Shown here: positions 27,068 through 34,907 of the stretch, piece after piece
How the letters are laid out: the number at the start of each line of letters is the position of its first letter
Numbering within the stretch: the stretch's first letter is position 1
NCBI GenBank assembly: GCA_963837755.1
Contig: CAWIOP010000001.1
Location: 1,550,001-1,614,000, forward strand
Source of the DNA: JADGHX01 sp963837755
GTDB taxonomy: Bacteria; Pseudomonadota; Gammaproteobacteria; Steroidobacterales; Steroidobacteraceae
Direction of reading: 5' to 3'
DNA length: 64,000 nt
Position numbers and translations under genes: made by a program
The notes under the pieces: generated by a model
The model's database searches: none
Told to the model about the DNA's origin: nothing
Seen by the model: the letters and a program-made list of their open reading frames with translations, nothing else

Positions 27068-27677
27068 ATGACGCTGTTCTCGGCTCCCAATGACCCGTGG
27101 AGCCATCGCACGCGCATCGTGCTTGCGGAGAAGGGCATCAGCATCGACATCGTGAGCGTCGAGGCCGGGCAAGCTTCCGGAAGACCTGCTCGACCTCAAT
27201 CCGTATCACAGCGTGCCGACGCTGGTGGACCGCGACCTCGTGCTCTACGACTCGCGCGTCATCATCGAATACCTCGATGAGCGCTTCCCGCACCCGCCGC
27301 TGATGCCGGTCGACCCGGTGACGCGCGCGCAGTTTCGCCTGGCGCTCTATCGCATCGAGCGGGACTGGTACGGGCTCATCGCAGCAGATCGAGCAGCGAG
27401 CCGGACAAGAAGCAGGCGCGTGAAGCTCAAGAAGATCCTGCGCGACACCATCCTGCAGAGCACCGACCTGTTCAAGGTCAAGCCCTACTTCCTGTCGGAC
27501 GAGTTCTCGCTCGTGGATGCGACCATCGCGCCCGATGCTGTGGCGCCTGCCGTATTACGAGATCGATCTGCCGCCCCAGGCGCAGCCGATCCTGAAGTAC
27601 GCGCAGCTTGTTGTTCTCGCGCCCGGCGTTCCGCGAAAGCCTGTCGGAGACGCGAGCAGGAGATGCGCCTCCTGTAG
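27068..27677 (+). pseudogene. sspA: Stringent starvation protein A, frameshifted as read
   Basis: SspA is a glutathione-transferase-fold protein that binds RNA polymerase and supports stationary-phase and stress transcription. Starting at ATG 27068 the text reads MTLFSAPNDPWSHRTRIVLA. The thioredoxin-fold HSVPTLVDRDLVLYDSRVII lies in the next frame, and LPYYEIDLPPQAQPILKYAQ near the end in another. Extra bases near 27172, 27380-27410, 27530, 27610 and 27652 explain the breaks. It follows petC by 83 bp and precedes sspB, the common gammaproteobacterial order. Confidence 0.87.
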
Positions 27678-27719
27678 AGTGCGGCCATCGGAGTTCATTT
27701 TAAGCGCATCGTGAGCCCC

Positions 27720-28120
27720 ATGCGACAACCTCCCGCAAACGACCCTACCTGCTGCGTGCCATGCATCAGTGGATGATGGACTGCGGCAACACGCCGCACG
27801 TCATCGTCGATGCCGGAGGCGAAGGGCGTGGAGGTGCCGCGCGCCTACGTCAAGGACGGCAAGATCGTCCTCAACCTGAGCCGACGGCGCCACGCAGCAC
27901 CTGCGCCTCGGCAAGGAGTGGATCGAATTCGATGCGCGCTTCGCCGGGGTCGTGCACCACGTGCGCTTCCCGCTGAGCGCGGTGCTCGGCATCTACGCCC
28001 GCGAGACCGGCGAGGGCATGGTGTTCTCCGAGCAGGACCTCGGGCCCCGAGCCGCCCACCGGCGCCGCAGAAGGCGGATGAGGGCGCGAAGCGCGGCCGC
28101 AGCTGAAGGTCGTCAAGTAG
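27720..28120 (+). pseudogene. sspB: ClpXP adaptor SspB, frameshifted as read
   Basis: SspB tethers ssrA-tagged proteins to ClpXP. Family blocks are RPYLLRAMHQWMMDCGNTPH at the N-terminus, then VEVPRAYVKDGKIVLNLS, then WIEFDARFAGVVHHVRFPLS and AVLGIYARETGEGMVF. A charged tail ends at TAG 28118-28120. One extra base is visible near 27812, 27881 and 28047, and the start region is also disturbed, so the first codon is uncertain. The tail should carry the ClpX-binding peptide. The end overlaps convergent yraN by a few bases. Confidence 0.85.
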
Positions 28121-28568
28121 CCTCGAACGCGTGCTTGATCCACTCCACTCTGGGGTGCGCGTCGCTGGCGCCATGGATCACCAGCACATCGAAGCGCACT
28201 CGCAGGCGCGCCAGATCGTTGCGCTGTTGCAGGAGCTGGGTGGCGGCTCGGATGATCTTGTGCCGTTTCCACCCGTCGATGCTGGCGGCCGCCCCACCAA
28301 ACGCTTCGCTCGAACGCGTGCGCACTTCGCCGATGACGAGCACGTCGCCATCGCGTGCCACAACGTCCAGCTCCCCGCTCTTGCGCCGGTAGTTGCGCAT
28401 CAACACCACGAGACCCTGCTGCTCGAGAAACGCCGCGGCGATGTCCTCCGCGTTCTGGCCGATGGCCGCCTTACTCGCGGGCTGCGCCCGGGACTTTACG
28501 GGCTTCGCTGAAGCAGCGAACCCCGCACATGTTTCTTCGCGCCGCGTTTCGTCGGGGCCCGCGGTCAC
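28113..28568 (-). CDS. yraN: UPF0102 family protein YraN (nuclease-like fold)
   Basis: YraN proteins have a restriction-endonuclease-like fold, and their role is unproven. Family motifs are QNAEDIAAAFLEQQGLVVL, then the catalytic-like GELDVVARDGDVLVIGEV, then RFDVLVIHG near the end. The usual EVK triad is EVR here, so any nuclease activity is doubtful. A GTG at 28568 overlaps the lpoA stop (GTGA) and gives 151 residues. The open frame extends upstream into lpoA antisense-like sequence and should not be used. The order lpoA-yraN is conserved. Confidence 0.88.
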   Translation of the reverse strand: MTAGPDETRREETCAGFAASAKPVKSRAQPASKAAIGQNAEDIAAAFLEQQGLVVLMRNYRRKSGELDVVARDGDVLVIGEVRTRSSEAFGGAAASIDGWKRHKIIRAATQLLQQRNDLARLRVRFDVLVIHGASDAHPRVEWIKHAFEAT

Positions 28569-30397
28569 TGTGCGTTCATCTCGGCAATGGGCCGCGTCGT
28601 CCCGTTGTGAAGCTGCGCCCAGGCAAGCTCGCGCAAGACGCGTCGGTCTGCATCGACCGTGAGCCGGCCCGTGAGGCCGTCGACATTCACCGCGTTGCTG
28701 ACGCTCTGGGCGCGCAGCGCCGCGGCCACGCGATAGGCATCGAACCCGAATGCGAACAGCCGGTTTCGCCGTGGGCCGCCGGAGGGCCACGCCTCACGCG
28801 CCGCGGAGCGCACGCTGTCCGCAAGATCGCTGCCGAGCATCCACGGCATGTCGGGGAACATGAGGCCTTCCATGTCTTCGTTCGCACTGGTGTCCGGCTC
28901 GAAGGCATCCGACGTGGCATATGTCGCCACGTCTCCCGCGAAGTGAAAGCGCAGCTGCGGCCGCAGGAGGCGGGCCGCGTTGAACGGGCTCGGCGCGAAA
29001 ATGAAGTCGAGATCCGCGCGGCGGCGCGGCTCGAACTGCAGCTTGGTGCCGAGCACGGACTCCAGCCGCTTGTGCCGTGACCTGCTTTCGCTGATGCGCA
29101 GAACCTGCGTGATCTGCGGCGCCCAGTCGTTACGCGTGGAGTCGAGCGCCACTTCGTCGAGCAACACGCCGCCGCCGGCCTCGAGCTCTTGCCTGAACGC
29201 GGTGAGCACGCGCGAGCCCCAATCGCCTTCCGGCACTACCGCCACGCCACGCAGGTGGCGGTCGGCGAGCACCCGGCGCGCAACCTGCCGGGCTTCTTCC
29301 TCCGGCGACAGTGCGAACTGATAAAAGCCGGCCGGCCCCGGCCGCTCCGGAGGCAGGAAGTTGAGCGCGAGGATGGGCGGCTTCGCGTCGCCCAGGTCGG
29401 CGGCTGCCGTGACTTCGTCTCGCGTGAGCGGGCCCACAATGAATTCCGCGCCGTCGTCGCGGGCGCGCGCGATGGCTTCCGCGGCGCTGATCTCCGCGGT
29501 GTCGTACACGCGGATGCGCGGCCGCTGCGCCACCGGCACCTGATAGAGCGCCATCATGAACCCGTCGCGCACGCTGACGCCCGCCGAAGCCGCGCGCCCT
29601 GACAGGGGCAACAACAACGCGACATGCGGAATCGACTCGCGCGGCCCCAGCTCGATGCCCAGCAGCTCGCTCGCCACTACGTCGCTTGCAGGATGGCCTG
29701 GATAACGCGTGCGCCACGCTTCGACATCAGGAATGGCGGTGGTGGGGCTGCGCGCCACGGCGGCAGCCAGCGCCGCGAGCTCGAGCCAGCCACGCATGAC
29801 GTTGTCGGCCACCGCGCGGGGCTCCACGCGCACGCCGCCTTCCTGCGCGCTGCGCAGGTCGGCAAGCAGCTCGCTGCGAGCCGCCGCGCGATCGTCTGGA
29901 TTGGCGAGCAACCGCTCGCGCACGATCTCCGCGCGCACCCCGTCAGCGGCGCGACCGGTGGCAAATGCGGCTTTCTGCCTCAAGGCCAGGTAGCGCAGCG
30001 CGCCCGGCCCGCCGGCCGGTTGCGCAATGGCTGAAATCTGACGCCATGCCTCCTGGCCTTGATTTCGAGCCAGCGCGAGCTCGATGCCGAGCATCTGGCG
30101 CTCGAACGTCTGGTCTGCCGTGAACGGCGGAGTGATGGAGGCCAGCACTCGCGCCGCGTCTTCAGGCTTGCGCGCGCGCAGATGTTCCGCGGCCGCCTGC
30201 AGCAGAAACGCGTTCTGCTCCGTGCCGCTGTTCTGTGCGGCCAGCGCTTCGTAGGCGCGCGCCGCGCCCGCATAGTCGCCGGCTTTGTCGAGCGCGCGTG
30301 CGCGCTCAACGCTGGCCGGCGCTTCGGGGCGCGGGCCGAGCGACGTGCAGCTCGCGAGCAGGAAAACGGTGAGAACGATCCATCGCACGTTCGACAT
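28565..30397 (-). CDS. lpoA: Penicillin-binding protein activator LpoA
   Basis: LpoA is an outer-membrane lipoprotein that stimulates the transpeptidase of PBP1a through the periplasm. The ATG at 30397 gives 610 residues. They begin with a short lipoprotein signal, MSNVRWIVLTVFLLASC, whose lipobox is LLASC. The N-terminal third is a TPR-like helical domain. The C-terminal two thirds form a periplasmic-binding-protein-like fold with LLLPLSGRAASAGVSVRDGF and an APSPFNAARLLRPQLRF block. It is divergent from rsmI across about 75 bp. The frame extends further upstream but there overlaps rsmI. Confidence 0.93.
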   Translation of the reverse strand: MSNVRWIVLTVFLLASCTSLGPRPEAPASVERARALDKAGDYAGAARAYEALAAQNSGTEQNAFLLQAAAEHLRARKPEDAARVLASITPPFTADQTFERQMLGIELALARNQGQEAWRQISAIAQPAGGPGALRYLALRQKAAFATGRAADGVRAEIVRERLLANPDDRAAARSELLADLRSAQEGGVRVEPRAVADNVMRGWLELAALAAAVARSPTTAIPDVEAWRTRYPGHPASDVVASELLGIELGPRESIPHVALLLPLSGRAASAGVSVRDGFMMALYQVPVAQRPRIRVYDTAEISAAEAIARARDDGAEFIVGPLTRDEVTAAADLGDAKPPILALNFLPPERPGPAGFYQFALSPEEEARQVARRVLADRHLRGVAVVPEGDWGSRVLTAFRQELEAGGGVLLDEVALDSTRNDWAPQITQVLRISESRSRHKRLESVLGTKLQFEPRRRADLDFIFAPSPFNAARLLRPQLRFHFAGDVATYATSDAFEPDTSANEDMEGLMFPDMPWMLGSDLADSVRSAAREAWPSGGPRRNRLFAFGFDAYRVAAALRAQSVSNAVNVDGLTGRLTVDADRRVLRELAWAQLHNGTTRPIAEMNAQ

Positions 30398-30473
30398 TGG
30401 TTGAAGCGCCTCTCGATGGCGGGCAGGATGCCCCCCTTCAGCCACCACAATGTGGCGTGAGGCAGGAAGTATA

Positions 30474-31358
30474 GTGGGCAATTCGCGGGGCCGGCTCGAC
30501 GTCGTCGCCACTCCAATCGGCAACCTGGGCGACCTGAGCCCTCGTGCGCAGGAAGTGTTGGCGGCCGCAGACGTCATCGCAGCCGAAGACACCCGGCACA
30601 CGGGCATGCTGCTGAAAGCCATTGGCGTTTCGCGCCCGCTCGTGTCGCTACATGCACACAATGAGTCAAACCGTGTGCCTGAGTTGCTGGCGCGGCTCGC
30701 TGCCGGTGAGAAGATCGCGCTCGTCAGCGACGCGGGTACGCCGTTGCTATCCGATCCGGGCTACGAGCTGGTCCGTGAGGCGACACGCGCAGGCTGCGAT
30801 GTGCGCGCTATTCCGGGCCCATCAGCAATAACTGCCGCGCTTGCGGTTGCAGGCTTGCCTACGGATCGCTTTTGCTTCGAAGGCTTTCTGCCCGCGCGCT
30901 CCAGCGAACGTCGCACGCGGCTCGAAGCGGTGGCGGCAGACCCCCGCACGCTGGTGTTCTTCGAGGCGCCACACCGCATCGATGAATGCCTGGCGGATCT
31001 CGCAGCGGTTTTCGGCGGCGAGCGCATGGCTGCCGTCGCGCGCGAGCTGACCAAGGCGCACGAGACCACCTATCGCGGAACGCTTGCTCAGCTTGCGGAG
31101 CAGGCGAAGACAGAGCCGAACTTCGCGCGCGGGGAAATTACCGTGGTCGTGCAGGGTGCGCGCGAGTCCGAAGACAAAGCAGAGTCGCTTGAGCTCGAGC
31201 GTGTCGTCCGCTTGCTCGTTCGCGAGCTGCCGCCCAGCCGGGCGGCCGCGCTCGCCACGCAGCTCACGGGCGCGAGGCGAAACGAGGCCTACGCGCTGGC
31301 GATGCGCCTTGCAAAGGGCGAAGGCGCCCCCGCTGACGTCGACGCCGCGGACGACTGA
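30474..31358 (+). CDS. rsmI: 16S rRNA (cytidine-1402-2'-O)-methyltransferase RsmI
   Basis: RsmI methylates the 2'-OH of C1402 in the 30S decoding centre with S-adenosylmethionine. The tetrapyrrole-methylase fold starts LDVVATPIGNLGDLSPRAQE. It continues with AEDTRHTGMLL, ALVSDAGTPLLSDPGYELV and the AIPGPSA loop. A GTG at 30474, spaced well from a GAGGCAGGAAG ribosome site, gives about 294 residues. A GTG at 30450 in the same frame is the longer alternative. rnpB follows 51 bp after the stop. Confidence 0.94.
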   Translation: MGNSRGRLDVVATPIGNLGDLSPRAQEVLAAADVIAAEDTRHTGMLLKAIGVSRPLVSLHAHNESNRVPELLARLAAGEKIALVSDAGTPLLSDPGYELVREATRAGCDVRAIPGPSAITAALAVAGLPTDRFCFEGFLPARSSERRTRLEAVAADPRTLVFFEAPHRIDECLADLAAVFGGERMAAVARELTKAHETTYRGTLAQLAEQAKTEPNFARGEITVVVQGARESEDKAESLELERVVRLLVRELPPSRAAALATQLTGARRNEAYALAMRLAKGEGAPADVDAADD

Positions 31359-31409
31359 GCGCAGGGCAAACTTCAGTTGCTTTTCCGCCGGGCACCGTAA
31401 GGTGCGCGC

Positions 31410-31819
<410 letters not shown>

Positions 31820-31844
31820 GGTTACGAGCTGCGCTCGGGTTTTC

Positions 31845-31870
31845 GGGCTACATGCGGACGCATGTAGCCC
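31845..31870. terminator. Strong hairpin after RNase P RNA
   Basis: GGGCTACATGC (31845-31855) pairs perfectly with GCATGTAGCCC (31860-31870) around a GGAC loop. No T-run follows, so it may terminate rnpB weakly or protect its 3' end. Confidence 0.45.
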
Positions 31871-31928
31871 GTGCGGATGGCGTCGCAAGGACGCCTGAAT
31901 CGAAGAGGTTCGGACAGGCGCTATCGCA

Positions 31929-32055
31929 AGCGGCGGCTCACTCGAAGAGGGCCTTGGCGGGGACGGGCCGTAAGACCCGTCCATGGGGGCCTTGTCTGAA
32001 TGCGTCCCTGCATTCAGACATCCCCGCCAAGGCCCTCTTCGAGCGATCCGCCGCT
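31929..32055. repeat. Palindromic element C
   Basis: Arms 31929-31963 and 32021-32055 are 35-bp inverted repeats with 33 matches. Hairpin one is GACGGG-CCGTAAGA-CCCGTC, perfectly paired. Hairpin two is TGTCTGAATGC-GTCCCT-GCATTCAGACA, also perfect. The sequence CATGGGGGCCTTG separates them. Both hairpin stems and the outer stem (CTCGAAGAGGGCCTTGGC) differ from elements A and B but keep pairing. The left flank GGCGCTATCGCAAG recurs, inverted, beside element D. No gene lies within it. Confidence 0.92.
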
Positions 32056-32401
32056 GAAATGTTTCGGCGGTGTGCGGGTCCACCACTTCGTTTCTGCGTC
32101 GTGGGAGCGGGCAGCGCCTGCCTGTTCTCAGCCGGGAACGGCTCTCCGCCGCTACAGAATCGCGCGCGTGGGTGACGACGAATCGAACAAACACAAGCGA
32201 CGAACGCGCAGTCGGTGATCGATCGCGCTGGCTCAGACTGCGATGCAGCCACTCGGCGATACGTCGTATTGATGTCGTATTGATCGCGAGGTTTCGCGAG
32301 GTTCAAGGTCGGTGTGTCGTTTCGGCCGGGAACAGTGACTCTTGTGAATCCCACGGCAACAACGCGAAGTGGCGAATCCAACGCTGGCAGAGCCTTTAAG
32401 C
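32056..32401. other. Non-coding stretch between elements C and D
   Basis: No frame resembles a known protein. There is a short direct repeat CGTATTGAT at about 32263 and 32276. GATCGCGAGGTTTCGCGAGG follows at about 32284. Nothing else stands out. Confidence 0.5.
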
Positions 32402-32693
32402 GGTGGCTCGCTCGAAGAGGACCTTGGCGGGGATCGCTGGGCGCGCCCGTGCAAATGCAGGGATGCATTTGCCCAAGGCCCCGATGGACGGGTCTTACGG
32501 CCGGTCGAAGCGACCCGCAAGAGCGCTACACGTAACGGCTCTGTGAAGAGCGTCCCTGCGAACGACCCCACTGGGAGCCGGATGGTGTAACGCACCTCGT
32601 CCGGTTCTGCGAGGGCGACGCGCCGTACCGGCTCGGCCGGGAGGCGCGTCGCTACTCACCCCCGCCAAGGTCCTCTTTGAGTGAGACGCCGCC
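32402..32693. repeat. Palindromic element D, interrupted by an insertion
   Basis: The left arm 32402-32433 (core CTCGAAGAGGACCTTGGCGG) pairs with the right arm 32659-32693 with a few mismatches. The left interior holds GCAAATGCA-GGGA-TGCATTTGC, the linker CCCAAGGCCCCGATG, and the conserved GGGTCTTACGGCCGGTC. The right arm should follow at once, as in elements A and E, but 152 bp intervene (32507-32658). The orientation is as in element A. The right flank GCCTGCGACAGCGCCT matches the flank of element C. Confidence 0.88.
32507..32658 (+). mobile_element. Group II intron 3' fragment (end of domain IV, domains V and VI)
   Basis: GAGCCGGA and TCCGGTTC near 32575 and 32600 form the basal helix of domain V, with GAGC at its start and a CG bulge on the 3' side. 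Domain VI follows as CGACGCGCC (32616-32624) against GGCGCGTCG (32643-32651). The fragment ends CTACTCAC, like an intron 3' end in AY. No intron-encoded reverse transcriptase or domains I-III are present, so it is truncated at the 5' side. The apical loop of domain V is not GNRA, so this copy is probably dead. Confidence 0.7.
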
Positions 32694-32995
32694 TGCGACA
32701 GCGCCTCTCCGAATCTCGTCGGAGTGAGCCCCCGCCTGCGATAGAGCTAATCCACACTCACTTCTGGACCAGTCAGAATCGCTGTGAAGAGGCGCAAGTG
32801 GGTGGAAGCAAGCGGCGTCAGAGCTCGTCGTTGCATCCTCCAGAGAATCCAGCAGCGGTGGTTCTACACCACTGTATGAGGTTCCTATCCCAACCCGCTG
32901 ATTGGTAAGTGCGACGGTCATCCAGTACTGTCTGCACAACCTCACTGATTGACCATAAGTCTTTGGCGTTGCGACGAATTTCTCACTTGACTCAA
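32694..32995. other. Lower-GC non-coding region before the mraZ promoter
   Basis: Base composition falls visibly compared with the neighbours. A partial end motif of the palindromic family recurs at about 32721-32745 (GGAGTGAGCCCCCGCCTGCG). A minus-strand open frame (32652-33002) has no family resemblance. This may be old inserted DNA. Confidence 0.5.
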
Positions 32996-33023
32996 TTGAC
33001 ATAGCGTGGCGTGCGTCTATAGT
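32996..33023 (+). promoter_or_regulatory. Sigma-70 promoter of the dcw cluster
   Basis: TTGACA (32996-33001) and TATAGT (33018-33023) are separated by 16 bp, a near-consensus promoter. The predicted start is near 33030, which puts the MraZ repeats in the earliest transcribed region. It is the best promoter match I saw in the window. Confidence 0.8.
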
Positions 33024-33034
33024 TGTGGCATCAA

Positions 33035-33060
33035 GTGGGAGAGAGTGGGAGAGGATGGGC
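33035..33060 (+). promoter_or_regulatory. MraZ operator (three TGGG repeats)
   Basis: TGGGA, TGGGA and TGGGC begin at 33036, 33046 and 33056, an exact 10-bp period. This is the known MraZ binding pattern, direct TGGGN repeats with 5-bp spacers. The repeats lie between the promoter and mraZ, so MraZ likely represses its own operon. Confidence 0.9.
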
Positions 33061-33079
33061 GAGCTGCTCGTCCAAGGTC

Positions 33080-33532
33080 ATGTTTCGCGGCGCAACGAAA
33101 GTCACCCTGGATGCCAAGGGCCGGATGGTCATACCCACCCGGTATCGGGTATCACTTGCCCAGAGCGCCCAGGGAAAGCTGATCGTCACCGTCGACCGTG
33201 ACCAATGCCTTCTTCTCTATCCCCTGCCCGAGTGGGAGGTCATCGAACGCAAGTTGATGGCCCTGCCGAGCCTGCACGCCCAGGCGCGCAAGCTGCAGCG
33301 GCTCATGGTGGGTCATGCCACCGATGTGGAGCTCGACGGGCACGGACGGGTGCTGGTGCCGCCCGAGCTGCGCGAATTCGCAGCGCTCGGGCAGCACGGA
33401 ATGCTGATCGGTCAGGGCAATCGCTTCGAGCTGTGGGACGAGACGCGCTGGAACGGCCGACGCGACCTGTGGCTCTCCGCGGACGACAACGCTACCGACC
33501 TGCCTTCCGAGCTCGACTCGTTGTCGCTGTAA
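33080..33532 (+). CDS. mraZ: Transcriptional regulator MraZ
   Basis: MraZ is a ring-forming SpoVT/AbrB-like DNA-binding protein that represses the division and cell wall operon. The ATG at 33080 gives 150 residues starting MFRGATKVTLDAKGRMVIPT. The second AbrB-like repeat contains DVELDGHGRVLVPPELREFA. The frame is open from 33023, but the conserved N-terminus decides the start. It is the first gene of the cluster, and three matching operator repeats lie just upstream. Confidence 0.96.
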   Translation: MFRGATKVTLDAKGRMVIPTRYRVSLAQSAQGKLIVTVDRDQCLLLYPLPEWEVIERKLMALPSLHAQARKLQRLMVGHATDVELDGHGRVLVPPELREFAALGQHGMLIGQGNRFELWDETRWNGRRDLWLSADDNATDLPSELDSLSL

Positions 33533-33664
33533 GCGGCGCGGGCACTTTCGGTTTCAGGGGGATGCGGGTGAACGCTCATGCAGGTGCGGGCGCCCGTGTC
33601 GGTGGTCGGCAACGCGGCACTTCGGGGGGCGGTCTGTCACCGCCTCGCGGCTGGAGCTATTTCC

Positions 33665-34591
33665 ATGGATGAGCACACACCAGTGCTTGTCGAGGAGTCG
33701 CTCGCGGCGCTTGCCCTCGAAGCGGATGGTTACTATGTCGATGCGACGTTCGGGCGCGGCGGCCACACGGCACGCATTCTCGAGGCCCTGGGTAGAGAAG
33801 GCCGTGTGCTTGCGATCGACCGGGATGCGGCGGCCATCGCGGCCGGCCGCGCGCGCTTTGCCCACGAAGTGCGGCTTGCGCTCGTCCACGCGCCGTTTGC
33901 GGACCTTGCGACGCTCGTGCCCCAACACGGCGACGGACGCCCGTGCCGCGGTGTGCTCTTCGACCTCGGCGTCTCCTCCCCGCAGCTCGACGACCCGGCT
34001 CGCGGTTTCAGCTTCCGGGCGGACGGCCCGCTCGACATGCGCATGGATGCGACACGCGGCGAGCCCGTATCTGCGTGGCTCGCTCGCGCGGGCGTCGACG
34101 AGATTCGCGAGGTGATCGCCACGCTCGGAGAGGAGCGCTTCGCGCGGCGAGTGGCGGAAAGCATCGTCAATGCGCGTGCAGTGGCGCCGCTCACGCGCAC
34201 CTCGCAGCTGGCGGAGCTCGTTTCGCGCGCCGTGCGCACGCGCGAGCCCGGCAAGCACCCCGCAACTCGCACCTTCCAGGCCCTGCGCATGTTCATCAAC
34301 GATGAGCTCGGCCAGCTCGAGCGTGGGCTCGCCGCGGCCGCCGACTCGCTCGCGGTGGGCGGCCGGCTGGCCGTCATCACGTTTCATTCCCTGGAAGACC
34401 GCGCGGTGAAGCAGTTCATGCAGGCGCAGACTCGCGTGGCGCCGGAACTCGCGCGCCTGCCGGTGATTCCGCCTTCAGCGGAACCTCGCTTCAGGATCGT
34501 GGGTCGCAAAATGCGTCCCGGCGCCGACGAGATCAAACGCAACCCGCGCGCCCGCAGCGCCATGCTTCGCGTCGCCGAGCGGGTGAGGTAA
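33665..34591 (+). CDS. rsmH: 16S rRNA (cytosine-1402-N4)-methyltransferase RsmH
   Basis: RsmH methylates N4 of C1402 in 16S rRNA, the base also modified by RsmI. The ATG at 33665 gives 308 residues beginning MDEHTPVLVEESL. The SAM-binding motif is YVDATFGRGGHTARIL, and GVLFDLGVSSPQLDDPARGF and FHSLEDRAVK are diagnostic. The frame is open from 33578, but this start matches the family. It is the second dcw gene. Confidence 0.96.
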   Translation: MDEHTPVLVEESLAALALEADGYYVDATFGRGGHTARILEALGREGRVLAIDRDAAAIAAGRARFAHEVRLALVHAPFADLATLVPQHGDGRPCRGVLFDLGVSSPQLDDPARGFSFRADGPLDMRMDATRGEPVSAWLARAGVDEIREVIATLGEERFARRVAESIVNARAVAPLTRTSQLAELVSRAVRTREPGKHPATRTFQALRMFINDELGQLERGLAAAADSLAVGGRLAVITFHSLEDRAVKQFMQAQTRVAPELARLPVIPPSAEPRFRIVGRKMRPGADEIKRNPRARSAMLRVAERVR

Positions 34592-34597
34592 GCCGGC

Positions 34598-34882
34598 GTG
34601 CGCGTCATCCCCCCGAAAATGCTTGCGATCGCCGTGCTGGCCCTGTGGTTCGCCGCGCTCGGCTCCGCGGCCGGCGCCATCTACTCCAAGCACCGTGCGC
34701 GCGAGCTGTTCGTGACGCTTGAAAGGCTCAACAGCGAGCGCGACACGCTCGAAGTCGAGTGGGGCCAGTTGCAGCTGGAGCAGAGCGCGTGGTCCACGCA
34801 TGCGTTCGTCGAGCGCGTGGCGAGCACGAAGCTGCGCATGGCGTCGCCGCCGCCCAAAGACATCGAGCTCATCTCGCCGTGA
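34598..34882 (+). CDS. ftsL: Cell division protein FtsL
   Basis: FtsL is a small bitopic protein that, with FtsB and FtsQ, activates the septal synthase FtsWI. The GTG at 34598 gives 94 residues. A membrane helix runs from about residue 8 to 27 (AIAVLALWFAALGSAAGAIY). A periplasmic coiled-coil segment follows, rich in Glu, Arg and Leu. Sequence conservation of this family is low, so position between rsmH and ftsI and the topology carry much of the call. Confidence 0.9.
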   Translation: MRVIPPKMLAIAVLALWFAALGSAAGAIYSKHRARELFVTLERLNSERDTLEVEWGQLQLEQSAWSTHAFVERVASTKLRMASPPPKDIELISP

Positions 34883-34907
34883 AGTCAAAACACACGAACA
34901 GGCTGCC

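Noticed and set aside
22920..28120. Programmed frameshifting as an explanation for the broken petABC and sspAB genes
   Set aside because: There are too many breaks, no slippery heptamers or consistent downstream structures are seen, and none of these families is known to use it.
32652..33002. A 116-codon minus-strand frame before mraZ
   Set aside because: No known family, no clear ribosome site, and it overlaps the element D arm and the mraZ promoter. I could not support it as a gene.
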